From: Ophiobolus disseminans
Taxonomy: Eukaryota > Ascomycota > Dothideomycetes > Pleosporales > Phaeosphaeriaceae
Length of the DNA: 64,000 nt
Direction of reading: 5' to 3'
NCBI GenBank assembly: GCA_010093685.1
Contig: MU006220.1
Coordinates: 589,502 to 653,501 of the forward strand
A program made the position numbers and the translations under genes. Of the stretch, positions 31,888 through 42,503 are shown piece after piece; the first letter of the stretch is position 1, and each line of letters opens with the position of its first letter. The notes beneath the pieces were generated by a model. That model was not told where the DNA came from. It searched no databases and worked only from the letters and a program-made list of their open reading frames with translations.

Positions 31888-34452
31888 ATGAATAGCAGCA
31901 TCTCGGCCTACACCACCCTCGAGTCGCTCCTGCTATTTCAGTACCTCTATGCCCATGGCGTAGGCACCTCTGTCTTCGGCAAGATCTCGGATCTGCTGAA
32001 GCAGAACCCCGACATCACCGCCCACAGATACTTCCAGAGCGGCCGCCTGAGCCCGGATGCCCTGCGCAACTTCTACCTCGAGCGCCTGCGGAAGGAGATC
32101 GACCACGAGCAGGGCGACAATGATGGAGACACCAACGGCGACGTCGCGAACCCGCGCAAGAGGAAAAAGGCCAGCCCGGCCCTACCCAGCGTCCAGGAAT
32201 CGCTGCAGCACCAGCACCTCATTCCGAAGCTGGTCAACAAATTGTATGCATCGTTCCGTAAGGAGGTCACCGATCAGATCAGGGCCGACGAGGAGAGATA
32301 CGAGAAGCTGCAGCGCGAACTTGAGAGCATCAAGCGCGGAGACTGGGACGAACAGCTGCGGGAGCGCGCAACTGCAAAGACGCCCGTGTCGCAGAGCCCT
32401 ACCCTGCCCAGGAAGTCACCACATCTGGCGCAGAAGCCTCTAGCGCCCATCGCGAGTCCACAGCTTGGTCAGAACGGCGCCCGAGGGAATGCGCCGACAC
32501 CCGATGGCACCCCGAGGGCACCCGCCGCGCAGAATGGACCACCTGTGACTTCTCCACGGAAGCAGCACGATCAACGGCCGACCCCCATGCCGCAGCCTCT
32601 CGCATCCGCCTCCCCGCAGCCACATCTCGCGCAACCGCTGGCACCACCACCGCCGAGATTTCAGCAACCTCCCAACCAGCAGTACAGTGGACCACCGTAT
32701 CCGACCTCGCCGTATCTTTCAGGACAGCACACGCCTCACAGTCTACCTCCACAACCCAGTCCACAGCAACATACGGCTCATACACCGCATGCTCAGTCAC
32801 CATTCATAGGACCTCCTGGACCACCACCCCATCCACATCCAGTGCCCGTCTATGGCAGCAACGGTCCACCTCAGTATGGCCCACCCCCAGGTGCCCCACC
32901 CCAGTACAGCCCAGGTCACCAGCGCTTCCCACCACCACCTCCTGGGTCTCATTCTCCAGGTGTGCAAACCCAGCATCCGCAAAGACCACAATATACACCC
33001 CCACTGCAACAGCCATACCCGCCGCATGGCCCTCAGTACGCTCAGCCACCTCCTCCTCCTCAAGCCGGGTTCATGCTGCCACCCTTCCAAGTGGCCCCTC
33101 AAGACCCGTCGCGTGTTCACCCACAGTCTGCCCCAGCACCACACCACCCCCAGGTTTCGACACCCGTAAGCAACCGACAGCATACGCAGTCAGGCAGAGG
33201 AAACGCCCACACACCAGGGTCCGGAAGACCAGGCGTGCCACCGATGCATCCTTTGGTCACCCAAGCGAGGCAATCCTTCTCTACGCCAGTGAACAATCGC
33301 TCACCACTAAGCGCCATGGGTACACCAGTCTCAGCGAAGAGTATGTGGAAAAAGTCCCTGAGCTTCGCCGGTACCCCTGCCGCAAGCTCCCGGCCCGTTG
33401 TGGAACCGATCGATGATTTTGTGCCATCCACGCCAAAGCCGAGTCCACACAAGGCGAAGGCGCAAAGAAAACCAAGGACCAAGGGCAAGGGCAAAGAGAA
33501 GGAAACCGAGCACGAGTCAGCAGACGCCTCTGCAACTGCCCCACAGACGCCATCCGAACCACAACCGGACGATTCTGTAATTGAGCCTGAGACACGCTCT
33601 GGGCGCTCACGGCGAAAAGCAGCGCCAAAACGGACAAGACCGGGCAGTCTTGCATCTTCCCGCGCAGGTGGCTCTGTACGTGATCGTAGCCGCAGCCAGT
33701 CCATCTTGTCGCATACTGAAACAGTCGCTGCTGACAACGAATCGCAAGCTGGCAACCGCATTAAGAGTGAGCGTGGGACGTCTGTAGATGCTATCAAAGA
33801 AGAGTCTGCAGAGACACCTCCGCAGATGACCACACGTAGGGGCGCAGCATCGAGACGGAAGCGGACTGCGCGAGAAGCATCTCTTGATGGACCTGAAGAC
33901 CAGTTCAGTACGCCAGGTCCGCCTCGCACCATTGTCGCACCACGCTACTTCGCCCGCACATGTGCTCCTATCATGAACGACATACAGTCTCACAAGCATG
34001 CATCGACCTTCTCATCTGCAGTGCGTGCGAAGGATGCAGAAGGCTACTACGACATCATCAAGCGCCCTACCGACCTCAAGTCCATACAGAAAGCTATTAC
34101 CATTGGATCGAAGCAGGTGCAGGTGGCAGCGACCGACACTCCTACTGGTAGTCCCGGTGGAGGAGGAGCCGTTGTCGAACTATCCATGACCTCAGACAAC
34201 ATACCACCCAAGTCGATCGTCAATGCCGCGCAGCTCGAGAAGGAGCTTATGCGCATGTTTGTCAATGCAGTCATGTTCAACCCGGGCGAAGATGGGGTCG
34301 TGGAAGATGCCAGAGATATGTTTGAGACGGTGCAAAGGAGTGTGAGCAGCTGGCGCAATGTCGAGAGGTCGAGCGGTAGAACAGAGATTGAAGACACGCC
34401 TACGGTGGAGGAAGAAGAAGCACCTCCTTTGGGCAAGAGGAGAAAAGTTTAG
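31888..34452 (+). CDS. Bromodomain protein, Bdc1/Brd8-like (NuA4 type)
   Basis: Chromatin protein of 854 residues in one exon. The N-terminus (about 1-90) carries a conserved helical region (YTTLESLLLFQYLYAHGVG) followed by ERLRKEIDHEQ. A short helix VNKLYASFRKEVTDQIRADE follows at about 113. A very long Pro/Gln/His-rich disordered region fills about 165-530, and a basic Lys/Arg stretch follows. The C-terminal bromodomain (about 685-825) retains APIMNDIQSHKHASTF, the YYDIIKRPTDLKSI ZA-loop end and the MFVNAVMFNP acetyl-lysine pocket motif with its Asn. The layout recalls Brd8 or S. pombe Bdc1 of the NuA4 acetyltransferase; that assignment is an inference. An insertion of about 35 Gly/Ser/Pro-rich residues sits between the bromodomain ZA loop and helix B. 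Confidence 0.85.
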   Translation: MNSSISAYTTLESLLLFQYLYAHGVGTSVFGKISDLLKQNPDITAHRYFQSGRLSPDALRNFYLERLRKEIDHEQGDNDGDTNGDVANPRKRKKASPALPSVQESLQHQHLIPKLVNKLYASFRKEVTDQIRADEERYEKLQRELESIKRGDWDEQLRERATAKTPVSQSPTLPRKSPHLAQKPLAPIASPQLGQNGARGNAPTPDGTPRAPAAQNGPPVTSPRKQHDQRPTPMPQPLASASPQPHLAQPLAPPPPRFQQPPNQQYSGPPYPTSPYLSGQHTPHSLPPQPSPQQHTAHTPHAQSPFIGPPGPPPHPHPVPVYGSNGPPQYGPPPGAPPQYSPGHQRFPPPPPGSHSPGVQTQHPQRPQYTPPLQQPYPPHGPQYAQPPPPPQAGFMLPPFQVAPQDPSRVHPQSAPAPHHPQVSTPVSNRQHTQSGRGNAHTPGSGRPGVPPMHPLVTQARQSFSTPVNNRSPLSAMGTPVSAKSMWKKSLSFAGTPAASSRPVVEPIDDFVPSTPKPSPHKAKAQRKPRTKGKGKEKETEHESADASATAPQTPSEPQPDDSVIEPETRSGRSRRKAAPKRTRPGSLASSRAGGSVRDRSRSQSILSHTETVAADNESQAGNRIKSERGTSVDAIKEESAETPPQMTTRRGAASRRKRTAREASLDGPEDQFSTPGPPRTIVAPRYFARTCAPIMNDIQSHKHASTFSSAVRAKDAEGYYDIIKRPTDLKSIQKAITIGSKQVQVAATDTPTGSPGGGGAVVELSMTSDNIPPKSIVNAAQLEKELMRMFVNAVMFNPGEDGVVEDARDMFETVQRSVSSWRNVERSSGRTEIEDTPTVEEEEAPPLGKRRKV

Positions 34453-34765
34453 TATACCCGTGCAGTACAGTTCTAAAGATTAGGTCTTATAACGACATTT
34501 GATACCATTTTCAATTGAAGACTTTCGCAATGGTGCTTCGTAGGATGATGTATCAAGAACTTCAACGCACATCACGAGTTCGTTTCCTTAGCAAATGGAC
34601 CCACCGCAGACATCTAGACGGCTTAGCATTACCCCGCGCTAACCTGAATCACGCCTTCACTCATTGCACCCCCCAAGCTCCTAACACCCAGCCCCACCTG
34701 CTTCATCAAGCTGTCCTCACCTACGTCACCGATCACACGCGGCAACACCCATATAATCCCTCGTC

Positions 34766-35402
34766 ATGGCCTCATCAGCTCCTCCTCCCGACAACGCACC
34801 CCTCATCGACAAGATCAAGTGGTTGTACCAAGACTATCCGGACTTTTCCAAGTTCGCTGCTGAGCCGCCCAAAGACAACGATACCGATACACTCGACGAA
34901 GACGTTGAGAAGCTCAAGATCAAAGCCAAAACTAGGGAAGAGAGAGTCGAAGAACTCCGAAAGGATTTCTTGTACATCGGTGGCCCTGAGGTACTGAAGG
35001 CGCCCAAACAAAAGAAAGAACCACGAGAAGACAAGCAAGATGCCAGTACATCCAGCTGAGGAGTCTGCCGGCGGCGGAAGTACGTTGCCACTCTCACCTC
35101 CTTTACTTGAAGCACTGCTAACACTCCACGCCCCAGGCATCACCGACAAGGTAGCCAAGGAGTCCTCCGACTCCAACGCCTCCACCCACGAGCTCCACGA
35201 CGACAAGAACAACCAGGCCACAAGCGGCGGCAACGTCGCTGCCGAGGCACACAAGGCCAACCCGGTACGAACATCACCTGGCTTATTCGAGGGTTTGCGG
35301 TGGGGGCTAACTACGAGACAGGGCCCTGTCCACGCTGATAACCTTCCTACTCCTGCGAGCAAGGAGGAGCTCAAGAAGAGGGCTGAGGAGCTGAATAAAT
35401 AG
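34766..35402 (+). CDS. Small acidic/lysine-rich protein, frame break near 35055
   Basis: The first segment (34766 on) reads MASSAPPPDNAPLIDKIKWL and then YQDYPDFSKF, ending in a Lys/Asp-rich stretch that meets a stop at 35057. From 35055 another frame gives AEESAGGG. It then splices cleanly (35079 to 35137, then 35264 to 35322) into SITDKVAKESS and a C-terminus ASKEELKKRAEELNK. The two parts read as one protein if a single-base shift occurs near 35055. Alternatively a weak GTGGCC donor at 34979 would remove the lysine-rich part. A short 97-residue product is the third option. Family unknown; the conserved-looking core is residues 10-35. Confidence 0.55.
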
Positions 35403-35677
35403 ATATGGGCTAGGAAGGCAGGATGGGATGATGCATGGTCAGCTCGTCAAGCGATGGGCATCAATGGAGCATGAATACATGGCATACATAACACATGAAA
35501 TGGACAGTATGATCCTCATGTGCTCACTTCTTGCTCCATGTGTACTAAATTGCTGTACTACTTCTTCTGAATCATAACATCTCCTCGGACTCAACACCAC
35601 CTACTCTTACCACGCACACCGTCCGCCCCCAAAATTGAAATCCTCCACCCGACCTACGACGATGCGGATGTATCAGA

Positions 35678-35878
35678 CTAAGGCTTGGCGCCAGTATCTG
35701 AACTCTTATTTTGCGCGCTGCTGTGAGCTGAATCGTCGATATGCCTCTTAGTGATGAAAACGTATTCGGAATCCAATGAGTCGTCCTTCTTTGAGCCGCG
35801 TGTGTCCTTGATAGAGTCTGGTGCTGACTTGTCTTTGGTAAAGAATGTGCTCAGATACTGTCTGATAGCGTTGAGCAT
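35678..35878 (-). CDS. Possible small protein (66 residues)
   Basis: Short frame starting MLNAIRQYLSTFFTKDKS and containing DSEYVFITKRHI near its centre, rich in Ser/Asp/Lys. The amphipathic N-terminal helix and compact YVFITKRH block look protein-like, but there is no family match I can name. It lies between two convergent genes and could be spurious. Confidence 0.35.
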   Translation of the reverse strand: MLNAIRQYLSTFFTKDKSAPDSIKDTRGSKKDDSLDSEYVFITKRHIDDSAHSSAQNKSSDTGAKP

Positions 35879-36085
35879 TGTAACGGATGTGATTTATGGA
35901 AAGGTACGATGTACGAGGGAGCTGAGGATGTATGCGATATATACCACGGGAAGATGGATCGCGTGATCGTACAAGCAAGCAAGCAAGCACCCATTATCAG
36001 CAAACCAAAGCGACGGTAAAGCGAGTACGCGAAACCTGCGCATTGCGAATTCTATCCGGGTATCTACACATCCACAACCCCACAC

Positions 36086-38322
36086 TCAATACCCAAAACT
36101 CTCCGTATGCAAATAAATCCCCTGCGCCCCCGTACCCTTATGCACCGCCCTCTCATCACTCAACGAACATACATCCCGCTTCACATCAGTTACCAAACCC
36201 TGGGGTCCGCACACAACAACCGCCGACTCGCCCAATGCTTGTTCGAGGGATCGTCGGATGATGTCTTTTGTCTTCGGACGGCCAGCGTATATGGTGATGG
36301 AGGGGTGTACGAGGAGTTTTTGCTTCAGGGACGATGAGGGTGTTGATGATATGTGTGAGGTTAGTCGGCTTGTGGATTCCGGTTCTTGTGGTTGGGAGGG
36401 CGGTGTGCAGCAGCAGCAGGGCGCTAGTGAGGTGCTTTCGTCGACGTCGACTCTGCAGCAACATGTTCCGTCCGGTCCGCATGACTGTTGTACGCCGTTT
36501 GAGGAGGCAGTTGTAAGCTCGCGGACGTTGTCTTTTTCTGGCAATTTTTCTTCTACTGTGGGCGCAGATCGGCCCCTATACTGAACTGTGCCGTGCTTAA
36601 CATCTTTCTGCACCGTGACGTTGTGGTTGGGCGCAGTGATGGTCGGCATTAGTGACCTAAGCTCTTCGGTGAATGACTCGTCACAAGTGACATAGATCGT
36701 AAGCTCGAGCTTGATGTCTCGAAGTTTCTCTTGCAGGATTTGGAAATCGGAGAAAGCGGATGATAACTGTTCGGACAGCCAGCCAAATTGGCCTTTGCTC
36801 TTGACCACCCATATAAAGCGAACATATCGGGTAACGGCGCCGGATTGACGTCCAAAAAGTGAAGAACGACTTCCTCCAACTTCGGCAGCTGTGTTCTCTC
36901 TCCAGCCTTGCATTATGTCTCGGAGCAGGGGAAGGGTAAATGTGGCTCCAGTGCTTCCGGCGAGTAGAACAACGCTATCGAATTGACGTAATGGTCGTAA
37001 ACAGCCGTACGGTCCTTCTATTGTGACGGTCTTAGCACTGTATTACGATTAGCTCATTCTATTTCCCTCATATTCGAAACGTCCAAATGTCGAAACGCCC
37101 AAATGCAGGACTTCCTGATAATTAAGAATGCCAAAACGTACCTGGTCGATAACTCAGACAGCGCGTGAGTTTTCTCCGCATATCTGAAGAAGCGTCGGGT
37201 GCCTCCGCTTTCCGACTTGATCAAGAGCTCCATGACTCCATCTTCTGGTATGGAAGTCACGGTGAATGGGTGACTTTGCAGAGGGACGACCGACTGGCAT
37301 GACAGAAATACATGCTGGCCAGGTGTCCAGCTGATGGGAGGATTCCGGATAACGACTCGTGTAGTGTTGTGTGGTAGTGGCGTGAATTCAGCTTTGAGTG
37401 CCCAGAAGCTCTTCTGACCCTGCTTTCTTTGTGAGGGATGGAAAATTGATAGATTAATGTATACTGCTCGAAGAGCTCGTAATGTGCGGTCGAAAAAGAA
37501 CAAAGCCACAGGTATCCAGACGTAGGCCTTCAAGTTGTTGGGTATATGGATGTAGACAAAACCAACGAAGACTGCAAAAGAGACAAGGTGTTGCACAACG
37601 AACAACTCGTAACACCAGCCACGGATAGGTGTCATGGAGCTGAAGACGATCCATACCAGCGTGCACCAGGCGACAAGGCCCTTCCAGGATATGTTGTCGT
37701 TTTTGAGTTTGTAACCAATGTAGTTATATCGATCCCATGAAGTGAAGAAGTAGCCCATGTGGATCGTTGCTGTCAAGAGCATGGTTCTGGCACACCATCG
37801 ATGTAACCAGTTGAGACGCTCGTAGCTAATGCCACTCAGATATCCGATGATGTTGTTCTTGCTCGAAAGAAGGAAGATAAGTGGCAGTTGGCCGAGGGTG
37901 ACGACTCCGCATCGAAAAGCGACGTCCTCCTTGGTAAAGCGGCCGGTAAGGTCGAGACCGTACAGGCAAAGAACCACAAGGGTGATTGCGTTTGCCAGTA
38001 CTAAACTCACTCGACCAACAGAGGGTAGCCTGAGTATGCGATTCTTTAGTGGTATGTGAACCGAGTAACTTGATGCCTCCCTCGTCAAAGCGAACACCGT
38101 TGCGTTGCAAAGAGCGAACCAGGACTTTGGCCTCGCGGGACTCTGCAGTCCTGCCTTTGCTGCAGACAGTCTTTGTCTGCACAGGACACGGTTGTAGAGA
38201 TTGACAAGTGCAGTGACTCCGATCGCGCTTCCTACCACTGCCCAGTAAAACTTTGGGAATTCGCTGAGGGCTGGTAGTTGGGCAGAGCCCGTGCTCATCG
38301 AGCCGTGACCGCTGTGGCTCAT
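36086..38322 (-). CDS. FRE-type ferric/cupric metalloreductase
   Basis: Plasma-membrane flavocytochrome that would reduce Fe(III) or Cu(II) outside the cell using NADPH. Exons 38322-37142 and 37037-36086 give 710 residues. An N-terminal segment and about six further hydrophobic spans form the ferric reductase core. The heme-ligand histidines are in LNWLHRWCARTMLLTATIH and VVQHLVSFAVFVGFVYIHIP. FAD is bound by HPFTVTSI, with NADPH motifs GPYG, LLAGSTGATF and VVVCGPQG, and the end is ESFGY. Unusually, the NADPH-binding half carries an insert with the clusters CGPDGTCCCR and APCCCC (36405-36490). It diverges from a Ctr copper transporter, which suggests copper reduction for uptake. Confidence 0.92.
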
Positions 38323-39216
38323 AGTGTCTGAGACGGAATGTCGACTTGGTTTCGTTTGCGTGTCCCGTCTCCGACGTCAAAGAATGGCCTGCAAATCCCT
38401 GCAGTAGGAAAGTTAAGCCGGAGTTTGTTGCCTATTGCATGATCGTAAGATATTGGGATTCAGTGTCCTCGTTCGCGATGGTGAAGTACGCAAGCGGCGC
38501 TTGGGAGGTGACAGGTAACAACCTCGAAACGTCTCACGGAAGAGATGGTGACAGAAACCTCGAAAGATGATGGTACGGCAGATTGCACGCGCCAAACTCC
38601 GTCAGCCGCTGCACCGGTATTGTAATCGATAGCATGCTACTGCACGGCCGTCCGATCTTCTTCTGGATGCATACTTCGAGGTGTTGCGGGGGCCTGGCGG
38701 CCACCCTGCTGGTTGTGGCGGAAACAAGCATCGGGTGGCTAGCCAAAAGCGGTTAATTATGCTCAAAATCGCTCCCTCCCGTTCACGGCTCTTTCAATGT
38801 TGGACTCAAGCGCCGATTATGGCCAGACAGAAGCCGCCATGAGCGGCAGGCAGCTCCCTGCAACACGTTGAGCAAGATCCATCAGCTCGTTGCTCTCTGT
38901 TAAGCTTGCCTTACACTCCACGTTGCGGCCAAGCCGTGACATTCCTTAACTGTCGCAACATCCCACGCATACGCGCTCGCTTGCCCGCAAACTCACTCAC
39001 AGTCTGACACCCTTCCATTATGCGTTAATGCGAAGCTCTCGATTCGGGTAACACGACCAGTAGCCAAGCCGTCGAATAATTCCGCCCCGTGGGTCTTTAA
39101 GCGACCGGCTCCCCATAGCTGGACTGGCAGTCTGGAACTCACTACCTAATATTCACCATCTGATCACCCGGCCTTTGACAAACTCATCAACGACTGCACG
39201 ATCCGGCCCAGTTAAA
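38323..39216. promoter_or_regulatory. Divergent promoter of metalloreductase and Ctr genes
   Basis: An 894-bp region between the two start codons, with no open gene. Shared copper-dependent control is plausible from the gene content. I could not find a perfect Mac1-type TTTGCTC element by eye. Confidence 0.5.
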
Positions 39217-39860
39217 ATGGTCGCCCACGAAGGTCACGACACGGCGACGCCGAGCATGAGCGACATGGGCTCGAGCTCGAGTACCAGCTCACACTCCGGC
39301 ATGAACATGGCATTCTTCACGGCAACCAACACCCCGCTTTACTCGGAAACATGGACTCCACAGACTGCTGGCCAGTACGCGGGCACGTGCATCTTCCTCA
39401 TCATCCTCGCTATTTCGCTCCGAGCCATCTTCACCGCGAAATCGTTCCTCGAAATGAAGGCACTCGAGGGCGCGCTGAAGCGACGATACGTGGTTGTTGC
39501 CGGCGAGAAGATGGTTTCGGACAAACTCGCGAACGATAGTAGCTCCATGTCTGGCATTCTCACCACAAACGGGCTCCAGGAAGATGTACGGGTGGTTTCA
39601 GCACCCGTCAAGCACACCCAGCCGTGGCGATTCAGTGTTGACCTTCCACGGGCTCTTCTGATGATGATTGCCACCGCCGTTGGTTACCTTCTGTAAGTTC
39701 CATGTACATTCAATCATTCTCTTTGCTGTACTAATGGCCGTATAGCATGTTAGCGGTAATGACTTTCAACGTGGGCTATTTCCTTTCCGTTCTTGCTGGA
39801 GCTTTTGTTGGCGAGCTGGCGTTTGGCCGCTTCAACAATGGGGCGATGGGGGGCATGTAG
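39217..39860 (+). CDS. Ctr-family high-affinity copper transporter
   Basis: Trimeric plasma-membrane (or vacuolar) Cu(I) channel. Exons 39217-39692 and 39746-39860 give 196 residues. The N-terminus is His/Met/Ser-rich (HEGHDTATPSMSDMGSSSS and HSGMNMAFF), as needed to gather copper. The first membrane span is around CIFLIILAISLRAIF. Splicing brings in MLAVMTFNVGYFLSVLAGAF. This holds the MxxxM copper-filter motif, and the second and third spans carry the GxxxG packing motif (GAFVG). Translation begins at 39217. It faces away from the metalloreductase gene and lies directly before a BIM1-like gene. Confidence 0.93.
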
Positions 39861-40634
39861 CTGCGAATACCGACCATCTTGCCGACGAGAGAATCATCCA
39901 TGGACATCAGATATGGAGTGAACGTTGCCTGACGATTTTTTATGTGTTTGCTATCTATATGACTAATCATAACCCAGTGGCATGCAATTTCGAAGATTCC
40001 ATGACACAGTCTGCGTGACGCAACCTCTACCTAAATGAGTGTAGCCCGATGTCGCATGTACGACCAAAAAGCTTGACCTGCAGCAGCAGAGTCTTCGGGA
40101 CGCCATAATTACATTGTTCCCGCGACAGTATTTCCACGCCGTGAAGTATATGCCGGAAGCCGTCACATAGGGTGGGCTAAGCGTGCCAGGATGAATACGA
40201 ACCCTTGCTACCAACACTAGTGGCTGATGATGGACCTCGCTAACCGCTGCTTTGGTAAGAAACTTGCGCAGCTGCATATGGCCCGTCGCCTCATATGTAC
40301 TTTAGGAAAAGCCGCCGCTGATGCAGAATCATGCTCACCTACTATATTTGATCTAGAGGCATCTGCCCTTTGAAACAGGCTTGGTGGTTGGCTAGACGCG
40401 AGAGCCACGCGAGACCCGTGTGTCCTATGGTAAGGAATGCGCGGCGCTGCGGGGAGGCACAGCAATAAATAAGGAAGGCGGTCGCGCCCAGGTACAGTTC
40501 ATTGGTACCTCATTTTCCGATTGCACCAATTCACGTATTTCTTCTGCTACATTCTTCAAATTGTGTTTTCCTCACCGTTCTACCTATCAACTCTCCCAGT
40601 CGAATTGTCTTGTCGCATAACTTCAACCTCTACG
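39861..40634. other. Intergenic, Ctr 3' flank and BIM1-like promoter
   Basis: No gene supported. The last 100 bases are a C/T-rich leader typical of a fungal secreted-protein gene. Confidence 0.5.
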
Positions 40635-41364
40635 ATGCTTTCCAATACCATCATCGCCCTCTCCCTCCTTCCCGTCTCCCTCGCCCACTTCACACTCGAC
40701 TGGCCCAAGTCTCGCGGAGCAAGCGAAACAACTGCAGAGAACTTCCCCTGTGGCGGGTACAACGATGTCGGGCAGCGCACCGATTTTCCCCTCAGCGGCG
40801 GCCCACTGCAGCTAAAGATGGGACATGACCAAACCAACGTTGCCGTATACTTGGCTGTTGGTAGCAATCCTGGATCCAGCTTCAACACCGTCGTGCGCCA
40901 ACAATTCGTGGTGACGGGTCTGGGTGATTTCTGTATCGGACAGACCAACATGCCAGGCAACCTGAGCGATGGAACGCAGGCGACCATTCAAGTCGTGTCG
41001 AATGCGCATGGAGGTGGTGGACTCTACCAGGTATGAGACCCACTCTTCTACAAACAGCACGATGTGGCCCTTCAAATATACGGCATGGATGAGCAAGAAT
41101 GCAGCTAACACCCACCAGTGCACCGATGTAACCCTCCGCTCTGGGCCAATCATTGACAAGAGCAACCACTGCATAAACAACACCAACATTGCTATCTCCC
41201 AAGAAAACTTGTCTGGCAACCCCAACGGAACATCAAGCGGCACCAGCCCAAGCGGATCAGGCACCGCTGCGGCCCCATCATCGAAACCAGGCGCTGCAGC
41301 GCACGTGAAGGTGGCTTCGTGGGCATTGGGCCTTGTTGGCATCGTTGGCTTTGCTGTGCTGTAG
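40635..41364 (+). CDS. BIM1/X325-like copper-binding GPI-type protein
   Basis: Predicted cell-surface copper-binding protein related to lytic polysaccharide monooxygenases but shown in Cryptococcus (Bim1) to support Ctr1-dependent copper uptake. Exons 40635-41030 and 41119-41364 give 213 residues. The signal peptide ends at LPVSLA and mature protein starts with His (HFTLDWPKSRG), as required for a His-brace copper site. GYNDVGQRTDFPLSGG and MGHDQTNVAVYL follow, the latter with the likely second His and an Asp. Four cysteines (NFPCGG, DFCIGQ, YQCTDV, NHCINN) can form two disulfides. A Ser/Gly-rich linker and a hydrophobic tail (WALGLVGIVGFAVL) suggest a GPI anchor. Confidence 0.9.
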
Positions 41365-42503
41365 AAAAGATACCAAGATAGGAGCATAAGAAACAATCAC
41401 ATCAAACTGGAGCGCGCACTTGTGAAGTGGTGATTGGCAGCCTGCCAACGCGTTACACCTAGTCTCAAATGAACGTCACATACGCAGATACCTCCATCGC
41501 TTTCTCTCTTTCACCTCGCAAGCTACAAACGCGCGCACAACAACAACAAACCCACATCCGTCCAATACCGCCCCGTCTGTGACACCACGAACGCGCCCAA
41601 ATAGACTGTATATATAATAATTAATTGTTCACCTTTCCATCTTCATTGTTGGAATACTCTGGAGTCGGAATCGAGCTCCCTCCGCTCCTCTCACATCATA
41701 ACTCGATAAGGTGTTGACGGGCGCAAAGTCGATTTCGGGAGAAACCATGTATTGGTTTCGGCAGTCGCTTATATCTAGCGCGGCTGTTCTTTTTGCCTTT
41801 TTGGTTTTGCTTAAGGAAGGGTGCATGCAGGTAGTGTGTTGGGGAATTGTTGGACTACCTTTTTGCACGCACGCTTTCACGGTGAAATGTTGTATTTTGG
41901 CTTTCTGGGCATAGCGAACTCGACCACAACAATCCTCGTCATACAACAAAGCAACCAACTACCCTTATTAGACAACAAAGCAACCACATTCATTCTATTA
42001 TTGTCACCTTAGATTTTACGTCTTAGACTTCACAACCCAATGTCTCTTCTCGCACTTTTAAACGTATGAATCAATTTTGATGCGTCAAGTCTACGCGCGA
42101 ATACAGCCCTGGAGTATCACCGCCAACGTTGAGCATCATACCTGGGGATCAATCGCATAAACTGGCGTGAACAACATCACGTTTTTGATCACTTGCTATT
42201 GTATGGAAGCTTGTTTTGAGGGAGGGTTAGGAAATCACGTCGTACATAATGACCCAGGAAGTTCTTGGGATGTGCTTGATGTGTTTGAGGTTCTCTCGAA
42301 GTTGTGATTAGGTCACGATATATTCTCTGACTTGCCCTACGCTCTAAATGCTATTTATTCACTTCATGGTTCTGAAATATCAGAAACTCGTGTTTGCATG
42401 CACTTGTTACCGTGGCCTAAGAGTCCTTTTCGGTCTTACACTCCTCTCATGACTTTAGAATGTGGCCTCCATTTTTGCGCAAGCGTGTGTGTGATGGCAC
42501 CGC
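41365..42503. other. Intergenic, 1.1 kb
   Basis: No gene supported. It is AT-richer than its surroundings and holds only short open frames. Confidence 0.5.

Noticed and set aside
35678..35878. Treating the 66-residue frame as a confirmed gene
   Set aside because: Plausible sequence but no homology or expression evidence; listed only at low confidence.
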